DNA from: Silene latifolia
Lineage: Eukaryota; Streptophyta; Magnoliopsida; Caryophyllales; Caryophyllaceae
Direction: 5' to 3'
Assembly: GCF_048544455.1 (NCBI RefSeq)
Contig: NC_133536.1
Span: 32,304,152 to 32,368,151, forward strand
Length of the DNA stretch: 64,000 nt
The notes under the pieces are model-generated. The model was not told the origin of the DNA, did not search any database, and worked only from the letters and a program-made list of their open reading frames with translations. Positions 19,753 through 30,461 of this stretch are shown here, piece after piece (the stretch's first letter is position 1; the number at the start of each line of letters is the position of its first letter). A program made the translations under genes and the position numbers.

Positions 19753-22548
19753 ATGTCTAGAAGGTTACAAAGTGATTTGTTACCTTTTGACCGTGAAATC
19801 GAAAGAACCTTGACGAACAATAGGAGACTTGTTAGGAGGAATTTGAGAGGTGTTGGTGAAGTTGTTCAACCCACTAGTGAGTTTGTCAATCCTTTCGCAA
19901 TAGAAGGAGAAGAAAACCCATTACACAATACCCCACAAAATCCACCTACAATGCCAAAATTCTCGTCACACTCCGTACCCACCGAGGAGAATCTACCAAA
20001 TGGTACTCCTACACCGCAACATCTCACCGGAAATTTTATTGCCAAGTCCGCCTTCATCCAACTAGTTGAGAGGAGCCAATTCGGGGGAATGCCTAGTGAG
20101 GACCCTCATTCTCATATGGAAACCTTTTGCGATTATTGTGATGCTATCTCTCAAACGGGCGTGACTCAAGACCAAATTAGATGGGTCTTATTTCCTTTTT
20201 CCTTAATCGGCACCGCAAAGCAATGGTTGAAAGGCCTTGATAAGGCCACCCTTGGAATAGATTCTTGGAAGAAGTTGGCTCTAGCTTTCTACAAAAAATT
20301 CTACCCACCGGAAAAGACCAACATGCTAAGAGCTCAAATTACGGGTTTTAAGCAAAGGGATAAAGAGTCTTTGTATGAAGCTTGGGAGCGGTTCAAGGGA
20401 ATTTGTCGCTCATGTCCTCACCATGGACTTAGCGAATGGTTTTTGGTGCAACAATTTTGGAATGGTTTATATGAAGATTCTAGGAACATTCTCAATATGG
20501 GATCAAATGGAATGTTCACCGAAGTTGATGACAATCAAACATGGAACAAGATTGAGGAAATGGCGGTCCATAATTCACAATATAGTAGACCTCGCAAGGC
20601 TACTAGAGGAAGAAAGCATGAAGTGGACTCCGTTACTCAATTGGGTGCTCAACTTAGTGCTCACATTGACACAATCAACTTGAAGTTTGAACAAGCTATG
20701 GCTAGACTTGAGGAAAACTCAAAATCATCAAAGCATCATGTCAATGCCATGACGGCATCCTCATCAATCCCAAGTGGGATATTTGAGAATTGTGGAACTT
20801 TGGGTCACGACCCAAGTAAGTGTAGGGGAACAACCGAACAAGTTAACGCTTTCCAAGCTTACAAAAGTGGTACCCCTTATTCAAATTTTTACAATGAAAA
20901 CACCAAGTTCCATCCAAATCTCTCATACAAAAGCCAAAATGTTCAAAACCCTCAAACAACATACACTCCACCACCCATGAGAAACCAAAATCAAAGACCC
21001 TTTTACAATCAAAACCAAGGTTACCAAAATCAAAATCCATACAATCACCAAAATGACCAAGGCTTTGATGTCCAAAAAGCGGTCCTCCAAATGCAAAAGA
21101 ATCAACAAGAATTTTTCACCCAAATGCAAAAAGATAGCCAAGCAAAAGAAACCACCATCAACAACATTCTAGCTCACACCAAGATGTTGGAAACACAATT
21201 GACTCAACTAGCATCTTCAAGCTCACAAAGACAAAAGGGGCAATTACCACCTCAAAGTAATCCCCCTAGACATGAAACGGTTAGTGCCATTCACTTGAGA
21301 AGTGGTAGAAGGTATGAAGCACCGAAGAAGCAAGTTGAGGATGAAGTTGTGGAAGCTAGTGAAAAGGAAGAAATTGTGCAAAACTCCAAAGATGGAGAAT
21401 CATCAAAAGAAGAAAGTTCAAAGAAAAATGAAGACAAGGCCAAAGAGAAGGAGCCCATTGTGATTAGACTTCCTTTTCCAAGTCGTCAAGCCAAACCCAA
21501 ATTTGATGATCAACTTGGAAAGTTCATGGAAATTGTGAAGAATTTAGAAGTCTCAATTCCTTTCACGGAATTAATCAACCACGTTCCGGCCTATGCAAAG
21601 TACATGAAAGATATCCTCACAAAGAAGAAGTCGATCCGGAAACTTGAGACTATCGCCTTCACTAAGGTGAGTAGTGCAATACTTCAAAGGAGTTCACCTC
21701 CAAAGTTAAAGGATCCGGGAAGCTTCTCAATACCGTGTACCATTGGCGACACGACGATCAACAAAGCCTTATGTGATCTAGGGGCTAGTGTGAGTGTCAT
21801 GCCGTACTCGGTGAGTAAAAGGTTGGGAATGGGAGAGCTTAAATGCACCAACATCACACTCCAAATGGCCGATAGATCGACGAAGACACCATTAGGGATA
21901 TGGGAAGATGTCCCCGTGCGAATTGGGAAGTTTTTCATCCCGATGGACTTTGTCATTGTTGATATGGAGGAAGATTCCAACATTCCAATCATCCTAGGAA
22001 GACCTTTCCTACACACCGCGGGTGCGGTGATTGATGTGAAACATGGAGAGCTCACTCTAGAAGTGGGAGATGAAAGCATAACTTTTAATCTTGACAAGAC
22101 CATGAGAGCTCCTCGTTTGCATGAGCCATGTTTCATGATTGATCATTATAGCCGAAAAGATGAAAGGAAGAAATCGGAACTCCAATGGAGGAAGAAAATT
22201 GAAGATGCTCCATTCAAAGAGCAAGTGAATTGTGACAAGGAGAGCTTGCAAAGCTCATCAAAATCAACCAACGAAGAAGAGGATGGCCTCATTGGCCAAG
22301 AGAAGAAATTGGAAGAGTTGTCTCCATCTAAGCAAGAGATTTTCAATGATCAACTCAATGAAGTTTGTGGTCTTTGGGACGACGAGTTTGAAGGGATTTT
22401 TAATCCCTACATTGGGCATGCCATCGATCATGATCAACAACAAGGGCCACGGTCTATTGAGGACCTCTACCATAATAATGAACAAGCTTTTGATTACTTT
22501 TTCAAGGTGTTGAGCAACATCAACAACACCTTGAACATGCCCCCTTGA
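19753..22548 (+). CDS. gag-pro: Gag-protease polyprotein of Athila-F
   Basis: The open frame of 931 codons starts at ATG 19753, the first ATG after the PBS (in-frame codons before it are not ATG). A Retrotrans_gag domain is near residues 140-250 (FSLIGTAKQWLKGLDKATLG, FYKKFYPPEKTNMLRAQITG, HHGLSEWFLVQQFWNGL). A zinc knuckle is near residue 345, but its first cysteine is replaced (IFENCGTLGHDPSKC), unlike Athila-H. A Gln/Asn-rich linker follows, then a Lys/Glu-rich segment, and a retropepsin domain with active site LCDLGASVSVMPY near 674 and flap region IILGRPFLHTAGAVID near 746. The C-terminus is acidic. Gag would form the particle and the protease would cut it. The frame ends with TGA; no polymerase follows. 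Confidence 0.93.
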   Translation: MSRRLQSDLLPFDREIERTLTNNRRLVRRNLRGVGEVVQPTSEFVNPFAIEGEENPLHNTPQNPPTMPKFSSHSVPTEENLPNGTPTPQHLTGNFIAKSAFIQLVERSQFGGMPSEDPHSHMETFCDYCDAISQTGVTQDQIRWVLFPFSLIGTAKQWLKGLDKATLGIDSWKKLALAFYKKFYPPEKTNMLRAQITGFKQRDKESLYEAWERFKGICRSCPHHGLSEWFLVQQFWNGLYEDSRNILNMGSNGMFTEVDDNQTWNKIEEMAVHNSQYSRPRKATRGRKHEVDSVTQLGAQLSAHIDTINLKFEQAMARLEENSKSSKHHVNAMTASSSIPSGIFENCGTLGHDPSKCRGTTEQVNAFQAYKSGTPYSNFYNENTKFHPNLSYKSQNVQNPQTTYTPPPMRNQNQRPFYNQNQGYQNQNPYNHQNDQGFDVQKAVLQMQKNQQEFFTQMQKDSQAKETTINNILAHTKMLETQLTQLASSSSQRQKGQLPPQSNPPRHETVSAIHLRSGRRYEAPKKQVEDEVVEASEKEEIVQNSKDGESSKEESSKKNEDKAKEKEPIVIRLPFPSRQAKPKFDDQLGKFMEIVKNLEVSIPFTELINHVPAYAKYMKDILTKKKSIRKLETIAFTKVSSAILQRSSPPKLKDPGSFSIPCTIGDTTINKALCDLGASVSVMPYSVSKRLGMGELKCTNITLQMADRSTKTPLGIWEDVPVRIGKFFIPMDFVIVDMEEDSNIPIILGRPFLHTAGAVIDVKHGELTLEVGDESITFNLDKTMRAPRLHEPCFMIDHYSRKDERKKSELQWRKKIEDAPFKEQVNCDKESLQSSSKSTNEEEDGLIGQEKKLEELSPSKQEIFNDQLNEVCGLWDDEFEGIFNPYIGHAIDHDQQQGPRSIEDLYHNNEQAFDYFFKVLSNINNTLNMPP

Positions 22549-23594
22549 CATCTCATCAAGAATGAGAGTTTGGTGGAGTCCTCCCTAAACCACCACTTGT
22601 AAATATTTCTAACTCCCTAACTTACATTTCAATTCTTGTATTGCATTTTTGTCATTTTTGGATTTTTATTTACTTTGATCAAAATAATTGTCATGTAAGA
22701 GAGAAGTGAGGGAGGGACTAACAACTTCAATTGATGTGTAGTGCTTTACCTTAGTGTGGGGATGGCAATTGCCTAGGCTATCCATGCCTTAGTAATGCCC
22801 CCACAATGAAGAACACAAGCCTTGAAAGAAAGAATGGAGGAATGAAAAAGGGAATGCGCTGTGCACGGATGGAACTGAATCCGTGTACACAGGAAGAATC
22901 CGAGCGGATTCCAGAGAATCCGCCCGTCTTATGCAATCCGAGCGTCCTGCAGAAAAGACGCCCGTCTTGAACTGAACTGAAATTTGAAATTTTCCTGACT
23001 GTTAAAGAATCCAAGCGGATTCCAAAAAATCCGCCCGTCTTGAAGAATCCGGCCGTCTTGTAAAAAAGACGCCCGTCTTTGCAGCTGAAGAAAACAAACA
23101 AAAATCTCTGGACTGAAATTCGTCCGTCTCTGAAAAAACCGGCCCGTCCCGTGTTCAGAAAATCCGAGCGGATTGTACCAAATCCGCCCGTCTTTAGGCG
23201 AGCTTTTGCAAAGATTGAAGAAGCAGAATCCGCACGGATTGAGCCTAATCCGCACGGATTGCCCCTGCAGTTTTGAAATTTCGGCCTCTTTATAACCCCT
23301 CCCACCTTCATTCATTCATTCATTCATTCATAAACACTACCCACAACATCAAAACCCTCATCCTCCCCATCATAAAAACAAAAACCCTCAACAACATTCA
23401 ACAAAAACAAATCAAACCACCCTTCCAACAACAATTTAATCACTCCTTCTTCATCAAAAATCAAAACCAAGAACAAAATCTTCAACCTTTGAGTCGATTT
23501 TTGTTTTCATAAAGGCAAAGCCTTTCACCTTAAAATCGATTTTGGCATCCTACAAATTGAAGATTTTTCATTCTTTTCTTGGTTAAGCTCATCA
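22549..23594. other. Spacer between gag-pro and ORF2 of Athila-F, with motif array
   Basis: There is no gene. In an autonomous Athila element pol would lie in this direction. From about 22893 to 23265 the sequence is packed with AATCCG/CGGATT and GACGGGCG-type motifs like those in the LTR. A (CATT)n microsatellite lies at about 23309-23332, followed by an A/C-rich leader up to the ORF2 start codon. Confidence 0.8.
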
Positions 23595-25199
23595 ATGGCA
23601 AGGACTAAGGGTGCAACAAAGGCAACCAAGGCACCAAAGGCTAAGGCACTCTCACAAAGGCAGAAGGCTCTTCAAACAAAGAAAGCTTTGGCTATGGTGG
23701 TGGCAACACCAAACTTGGAAGTGCAACAACAACAACAACCTTCTATGGGACCATCAACATCCTCTACTCCGGTAATTAATCAACTTTTGCATTATCCGGA
23801 GGTAACTTTTATTTCCGATACCCATAGAAATACCTTTGTCAAGTTTGCTATGAAGTCTATTCAATCCACCAAATTCATATGTAAAGATGCCTTGGAAAAA
23901 TTGGGTGTTCTTGAACAAACAAAAGCCTTTTTCAAAGCCATGGGGTTGGAGAAATTGTTTGAAACAAAGGAATTGACATACCCCTCCCTTGTCTTGGAAT
24001 TTTTAAGTTCCTTGAAAGTCACCAAAGTTGAGAATAGGGAAAATATCGAGTTTCGTCTAGGTAATGTTAGTAGACGCATTACCTTTAAGGAATTGGGTGA
24101 AATTTTGGGTCTTAGTGATGAGGAAAGTAATTTCAAGAGTTATGGAAAGTATGACCCCGAACCTCTATGGGAAGCAATCTCCGGGAAGAAATTTGAGGAT
24201 TTTCATGCATGTCGTGCTCTTTTGGTCCATCATCCGGGCATAAGAGTATGGCACAAGGTTGTGGGAAATACCATAATTGCTAGGAAAGACACCAATCATT
24301 TCACAAGACTCGATTTTATTCTCCTTGAATCGGCTTTGAATATCGGAAGAATTCACACCAAGTCTTACAATTCTTTGAGGCTATTGGTTGATAGATGGCT
24401 TAATGTTGATAATGGGAAGAAGGGCACGACCGTTATTGTCAATGGCGGCCTAGTCACGGTCCTAGCTAAGCATTTTGATCCTAATTTCAATAAGGATAAG
24501 AAGTACAAAGCAAAGGAAGGTGGCCATCTTATTGATATGCACATTATGATTCACAAGTTCAAGTGGGTTGCCCATAACCCCCTTGACACTAAATATGGAT
24601 GGCTAACTAGTGAAGCTAGATCGTTCACCTTGCCCTCGAAGATTTGTCGCCTAAGCGTCCACCGGACCAATTATCTACTTCCCCTTTCCGAAGAAGCCGA
24701 GTATATCATTCAACAACAAAAGGGTGATCTTGAAACCCCCTCCTCTTCCATTGTCATACCACCGTACCCCTTTGAGTATGAAGAGTTCAAGCCGGAAGGA
24801 ATTGAAATTGGGAAAGACTATGTGACTCTTCTCATGCAAGCAATGCACAAGCAAGCCCATGAAGATCGGAAAAATGCGTATTTGGCTCCATATCCACCCC
24901 TCCTACATCTAGCTAGGCAAGGACTCCTTGATCCATCTTGTCCTTTGCCTAGTTGGGCTTATAGAGAAGTCTTATTTCCGGGTGCATCTAGGGACGTGGT
25001 GGGAGATAATGAGGTTGTTGGAAATGATGAAGAAGTTGATGATAATATTGAGGAAGAAGCAATGGAAGGAGAAAGAAATGGTGAATATGATGATGAGCAA
25101 GATGAGGAAGAAAGTGAAGAAGCAAATGACAACGAAAGCGGCAATGTGACCACTTCTCATGAGGGAAGTGGTGATGATGATAGCATGATGGAAGACTAG
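23595..25199 (+). CDS. ORF2 of Athila-F, resembling the ATHILA ORF-1 protein family
   Basis: The 534-codon open frame starts at ATG 23595 and ends at TAG 25197-25199. The N-terminus is strongly basic (ARTKGATKATKAPKAKALSQ). The central part, with YPEVTFISDTHRNTFVKFAM, FICKDALEKLGVLEQTKAFF, SRRITFKELGEILGL, ACRALLVHHPGIRVWHKVVG and GTTVIVNGGLVTVLAKHFDP, resembles plant retrotransposon proteins annotated as ATHILA ORF-1 or arabidopsis retrotransposon ORF-1; I make this match from memory of the family, not from a search. The last 60 residues are acidic with one SGDDDS cluster. I see no signal peptide or membrane segment, so an envelope role is not supported. The role is unknown. The 532-residue copy in Athila-H is nearly the same, so the frame is being kept. 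Confidence 0.75.
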   Translation: MARTKGATKATKAPKAKALSQRQKALQTKKALAMVVATPNLEVQQQQQPSMGPSTSSTPVINQLLHYPEVTFISDTHRNTFVKFAMKSIQSTKFICKDALEKLGVLEQTKAFFKAMGLEKLFETKELTYPSLVLEFLSSLKVTKVENRENIEFRLGNVSRRITFKELGEILGLSDEESNFKSYGKYDPEPLWEAISGKKFEDFHACRALLVHHPGIRVWHKVVGNTIIARKDTNHFTRLDFILLESALNIGRIHTKSYNSLRLLVDRWLNVDNGKKGTTVIVNGGLVTVLAKHFDPNFNKDKKYKAKEGGHLIDMHIMIHKFKWVAHNPLDTKYGWLTSEARSFTLPSKICRLSVHRTNYLLPLSEEAEYIIQQQKGDLETPSSSIVIPPYPFEYEEFKPEGIEIGKDYVTLLMQAMHKQAHEDRKNAYLAPYPPLLHLARQGLLDPSCPLPSWAYREVLFPGASRDVVGDNEVVGNDEEVDDNIEEEAMEGERNGEYDDEQDEEESEEANDNESGNVTTSHEGSGDDDSMMED

Positions 25200-27117
25200 C
25201 AAGCCTTGGAGACTCCTACACACCCATGGTTTGTCTATATCTCTTTGTATTTTATTTCATTTTGATCATTGTTGGTTTAGTCCTAGCAACATCAAAGGAC
25301 TCACACCCCGGTACCATTGAGGTGTTCTTATTGTTCCCATTTGTAAAATCCAAAATGACAAAACTAGTTTCATGCATAGCATAGTGTGTGCATGAACTAT
25401 ACCCATCCTTGGACATTAGCAATAGTGTCTCACTCGGTTTGGGGAAGTTAATGCATACACAACGGGAGGTAATCTAAATTATCCTCTCCGTCATAACAAA
25501 AACCATGCATCATGTAGTGTAGCTTAGTATAGAATTGCATTTAGTATAGAAATCATGCATCATCTTTGCATAATTTCCATCATTTTGGCCATTGAGGACA
25601 ATGCCCATATTAGTGTAGGGATGGGAATTCTAACATTTAACTCTTATTCAAAAACCCATAAAAATTGAAAAAATTGAAAACCCAAAAACAAGTTCATTTC
25701 CTTTGTATATATTGTCTTGTATATATTGTGTTTGTTTTATCCTTGTTCACATTGATTGACTACGCCACATCCGAGACATGAGGATATTGAAGACCGGATG
25801 GTATGATCTTTCCAATCTCCTTTTTCCTCTTTATGTTAATGACTATGTGGCTTTATTTTGATTGACGCGGTATAACAATGTGAATTTAGGACTTGCATTT
25901 AGTTTATATGGCATATTAGTTGGTAGAATCATTTGCATTAGGATGTTTATATGCTAGTTGCATCATGGCATGTAGTTTGCATGTTAGAAAAATTTTGCGA
26001 AACCGTCTACTTGGGAAGCTTGACAAGTGTATATAGGCCCTAGTAGATGCTTTTTATTCTTAAGACTTTGCTTGTAGAATACTTGTAAAACACCCTAGGA
26101 TGTGTCATGCTAGTATCCTTTGACCCATGGTTTAAGGCCTAGTCGAGAGTACCTTGTGGTATGATAACTCCTTGGCTACCGTTTATTCTAAGGTGACCCT
26201 TGAAACCATGCATCCATCAATCCATTCATCCATGTTCTACCACACATTTTGTCATCAAAGGGAATGGTCACAAAAAGAAATCAATTTGAGTTCAATGAAA
26301 TGAAAAGTGAAAGAAAGTTTGCAAAAATGCATCAAAAAGAGGAGCAAAAATAGACTCCTAAGCTTCAAATACAAGGCACCCTCGTTACTAATTGGGGTGA
26401 CTTTGAAAATATTCAAAAAGAAATGCAAAAAGTTGTCAAGTATTGAAATGCCAAAAATAAAAAAGAAATGGCAAAGAAAGTTTTCTCAAATGTCAAATGC
26501 CACAAGAAATTGGGGGGAAAACAAAAACAAAAGCAAACTCCCAAAGTGAAACTCAAATATCTATTGATCCCTTTATCCATCATATCCATTTTTGTGCATG
26601 GTAGAGAGGGGACGACCCTTCTTCTTGTCTAGGCAAGAGGGGGAATTCCGCGATCCTCCAGTGTTTCTAACACCATAGGGAGTCTACTCTTGACAAAAGC
26701 ATTTAACGATTAAGGACAAAGGTACCCTAGCTTGACACATTTTGGAGGTGATTTATTGGTATCCTTCTAGGCTTAGTAGTTTGAACAAATTGCATCTATG
26801 AAGGATTGTGTACCCTTGAATTGCTTCCCTTGTAGATAATTTCCGCCACTTGATGAGGGAGTGGCTATTCTTTTTGTAGATGCATCCATTATGTGTTTTT
26901 ATGTGCTTAATGTTTGGATGTATCGCCATTATGGCAAGACCCACCTTGCCTTGCAAGAAGGCATCCTACCTCATGGTTGTCTTGTTGTGAGTTGAAGGGG
27001 CGGAGTGAGACCCGCTAATTGTCTCATATCGGCTATATTATTAGGATAGGTTAGTATTTGTCCTAGTCTTTGTCACCTCTTTACTCGGGACGAGCAAAGG
27101 TTCGGTTTGGGGATATT
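25200..27117. other. 3' non-coding region and polypurine tract of Athila-F
   Basis: I find no gene in these 1.9 kb. The region is conserved with 45032-46975 of Athila-H, including a block near 25600 that reads ATGGCC/GAGGACAATGCCC and an A-rich tract near 26270-26540. The polypurine tract GGTTCGGTTTGGGGATAT ends just before the LTR at 27118. Conservation without an open frame points to RNA or cis functions, or simply to recent common origin. Confidence 0.7.
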
Positions 27118-28868
27118 TGATGTGACCATAATTGGCGCATATTTAGCCCCCGAATTACCCTTGTTTCCATGCTTTTTAGTGCTTATTTGGGTCATTTCTT
27201 ATCTTTAGTTCTTTGTTTTGCATATTCTTTGAGATTTTGATCCCTTGGTAGGAAAGGAGTAAGAATCTTGCATTTTCATGGCAAATCAAGACTAAATTGA
27301 TCAAATTCAATGACCAAGCATCAAGGAGGGACAAGATTAGAAGGCCTTTGTACATATCATAGTAGAAGAGCAATGTTGAGAAAAGATCCTTGAGTCCCCA
27401 AGGAAATCCCCAAGGAATTTATGAAGAAAAGGGAAGAAAAGAAGGAGTTACCACGATCGACAATCCGAGCGGATTGTCAACAATCCGCCCGTCCCCGCCT
27501 TTGCACAATCCGAAGCGTCCCAGTGAATCCGCTCGGATTCCCCTCAACAATCCGCCCGGATTCCCCAGAATCCGCTCGGATTCCATCGCCCAAATCCGGC
27601 CGTCCCGACCTTAATCCGCCCGGATTCCTTCACAAAGACGGGTTTTCTTCTTCAAGCTACGAAAAGAGAAGCCCTTCTCTCCAAAAATACCGGCGTCTCC
27701 TTGCTCAACTTAAAAGTGTAATTACTAGTTTAGCCCTTAGTTAACCCTAATGCATCCTCCCTAATTTTCACTATAAATACCCCATTAGTCTAATTAGAGG
27801 AGCATGTTCTTCTTATCAATAATTAGTGTAGTTAATATCAATCAAATCTCTCTTCAATATTGTAATCAAGTATTAATCAAGTTTTAATCCAAGTTTTAGT
27901 TCTTTAATCTCTCTTTTGTTCATCCTTTATTTTGGGTAATTGAAGATTATTTGGGTTATTATTGGGAGATTGACAACCTCTCAATCTAGCATTCAAGTAC
28001 TTCTATTATTCTTGCTTTATTATTGGAATCATTAGTAGGTATAATCTCTTAATCCCTTTTTAGTTATTGTTAATTACTTCCATTTATTCATCATGTTTCA
28101 TATTGTTGGTATGATTGACAACCTTGCTAGCATGTTCAACATGATAATGAGTGAGTAGTCTCTTAGCTAGGGTTAATGGGTGATTAGGGGAAACCAACAT
28201 GGGGAATGATTCATGCTTAAATTAATATGCTTTCATATCTTATTTGCTTGCTTGTTTTGATCTCAACTCATGCACATGTTATATTTGATGAAATGCTAAG
28301 CCTATGAATCCTTGCATTTACTATCATCTCCTATCTTTTCAATGAGACTTGTAAGACATAACCCAACTCGAGTCTCATTAGACCATGCATGTTGTTGAGT
28401 AGGGAAGATTAAGTCGACTTGTAGGTGTTGTACAATCTAATCGATTCGGCTCCGGGACCCAAACTTTCCTAGGATTGTAAGATATAACCCAACTCAATCC
28501 ATCACAACAATAATTGCTTGCTTATAATTTGAGAACATGTTTGTATGATCATATCCCATGATTCCCCTATGACCCCATGACACCCTAGTGCTTTTAATCA
28601 ATTGTTTACACCCCTTTAATTCATCTTGCTTGTTTATTTTCATTGTTATTCTAGTTTAGTAACCTTCTACATCAACCCAATTTGTGACACCCCTTAGACA
28701 CCACTAGTTACAATAGAAATTTCATTTCAACTACCGTCCCTTGGGATCCGACCTTTACTTGCCTCTTTACTAATTGTAGAGTTGCTTGTTAAGCTATAAA
28801 TTGTGTTTTGATTCGACCGTGACCAACGACCACATCTATTTATTTGTGAATACGAAACGGACCGATCA
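27118..28868 (+). repeat. 3' LTR of Athila-F
   Basis: 1751 bp, TGATGTGACC to GACCGATCA, matching 17860-19613 with few differences. The motif array at about 27465-27640 differs slightly in unit order from the left LTR. It is followed by target duplication TACCG at 28869-28873. Confidence 0.96.
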
Positions 28869-28873
28869 TACCG

Positions 28874-29120
28874 CCACAGAGGTAGAAAGGCTAGAAGCAG
28901 TGTTAGCAGTAGGAGTGGCTGTGACTGATGTAGAAGCTGAAACAGAGCTAGCAGCAGTGCTAGCAGCAGCAAAGACAGTACCAGCAGCGCTAACAAGGAA
29001 AACAGAGGTAGTGGTTGTGGTACTAGCAGGTGCGGAGACGGTGGTGGCAGCAGGGACCACCGTCTCAGACAGGGACGGACTAACAGTCGAGCTAGTAGAA
29101 GGCGTAGAGCTAGAATCCAT
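28874..29120 (-). pseudogene. 5' part of Athila-E ORF2
   Basis: It starts with ATG at 29118-29120 and encodes a Ser/Thr/Ala-rich low-complexity N-terminus (DSSSTPSTSSTVSPSLSETV and similar) up to the Athila-F insertion. The continuation is at 17854 and below. The N-terminus is quite different from the basic one in F and H, whereas the middle is homologous. Confidence 0.7.
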
Positions 29121-30461
29121 CCTAGTAAAAAAGGCCAGGGGAAACGATAATTAAATTACAGTGAAACGACAGAAAATTTCCCAAAAACAGTCGAAAATTT
29201 CGACTAAACAGCCCATAATTCCCAAAATTCATCTCAAAAATTCGAATTAAGTAGAAAGTCAGTGACGGGGAAGAGGGAAATAGACATCGAATGCAGCAAA
29301 TTAAGCAGATGGCAACAGAAAAATCCCAAATTTCAGTCGAAAAATTCGATTGACAAGAACCCTAATCCCAAATTTCCTCATAAAATTCGAATTAAACATG
29401 TGAATAGCAATGAGGTAAAGGAATTAATCATCAAGTTAAGCAAATTAAGCATAAAATCACAATTATAGTCGAAAAAATCGACCCAAAATTGTCTGCCGAA
29501 ACCCTAATTTCTAGTTTACTTAAAGAAAGGCAAAATTAAAGCAATTAAAATGCAAAGAACTAAAGGAATACTTACTTGATGATGAGAAACCTACAAACTA
29601 AGCAAATAATCGACAATCAACAAGCAAACTGGGCGATTTTTCGACTAAAAATCGCAAACCCTAACTCCTCTAATTGACCGTGTAAAACAACAATAATCAA
29701 AGGGAAAGGAGAGAGCAAATGTCGAGTAATTAGCAAGAAAATTATTGTAAGTGTTGGATTTGGTAATGGACAAGATTAATGGAGGTTTCTTGGGAGATTT
29801 GGTCGCAAATGGTGGAGAGCAATCGAAAAAATGAAGAAGGAAATAGAATAATGAAGAAAAGAAGGGAGTTAAAGGGACTTCCTGCGTGTCATTTGCAAAT
29901 TCACTCGATCGAGTGATTTTAAACCACTCGATCGGGAGCTCTTGTATGCAGTTCACTCGATCGAGTAAAAATATACTCGATCGAGTACTCCCCTATTTAG
30001 CTTTTGTCAATCGAGCACTCTGGAACAATTCGATCGAGCATAATTCACTCGATCGAGTACAAAAAGTACTTGATCGAGTTCTTTTCCTCGTGTCAGCCCT
30101 TGAAATTGCGTATAATCTCCCAAACCTGCATAAAAAAACTCGCAAGGATATCCCAAAATACTAAATATGAATATTAACATTCTATAGTCTTCTAAACTAT
30201 GCTAAAAATGTCGAAATTCTAATTGTCCTAATTAAATGCAATAAATAAATCCGACGGAAATTAAAAATTGTTTTTACAATTTCTTACACGGGGCATTCCC
30301 CGCTCACTTCTTAAGACAATTCAGTAGCCCCTCGGAGGGCTTCTGACTGGAGGACGTCACCTCAGCAACATTAACCGTCCTCTTCATTCTCCACGAGCTT
30401 GTACTTGAATCATTAGGAGGAGAATAGTTGACGTCCACATACGCACGAACTTTTCTCGTCC
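29121..30461. other. Spacer between gag-pro and ORF2 of Athila-E, with CTCGATCGAG array
   Basis: This stretch is non-coding. At 29902-30085 there are eight copies of CTCGATCGAGT-like palindromes (two with one mismatch). It corresponds in position to the motif-bearing spacer of F and H, but the motif itself is different. No reverse transcriptase or integrase sequence is present. Confidence 0.8.

Larger units (their letters stand above)
17860..28868 (+). mobile_element. Athila-F: pol-less Athila-like gypsy element
   Basis: LTRs 17860-19613 and 27118-28868, PBS 19618-19636, gag-protease 19753-22548, spacer, ORF2 23595-25199, non-coding 3' region, polypurine tract just before 27118, and target duplication TACCG at 17855-17859 and 28869-28873. 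It is inserted into ORF2 of Athila-E. Both ORFs are uninterrupted. Nothing resembling reverse transcriptase, RNase H or integrase lies anywhere in the 7.5-kb interior, so it is a non-autonomous element with protein-coding capacity. LTR divergence is low, about five differences in the first 340 bases. Confidence 0.95.

Noticed and set aside
21684..22136. Open frame of 150 codons opposite the F protease (and its mirror at 50033-50485)
   Set aside because: It is a shadow on the opposite strand of the gag-protease frame, which has clear protein motifs.
22549..23594. A decayed pol gene between gag-pro and ORF2 of Athila-F
   Set aside because: Only about 1 kb is available, filled with motif arrays and a leader; no reverse transcriptase or integrase motif is readable in any frame.
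23595..25199. ORF2 as an envelope-like protein
   Set aside because: Some Athila elements carry env-like ORFs at this place, but there is no signal peptide, transmembrane segment or coiled coil visible here.
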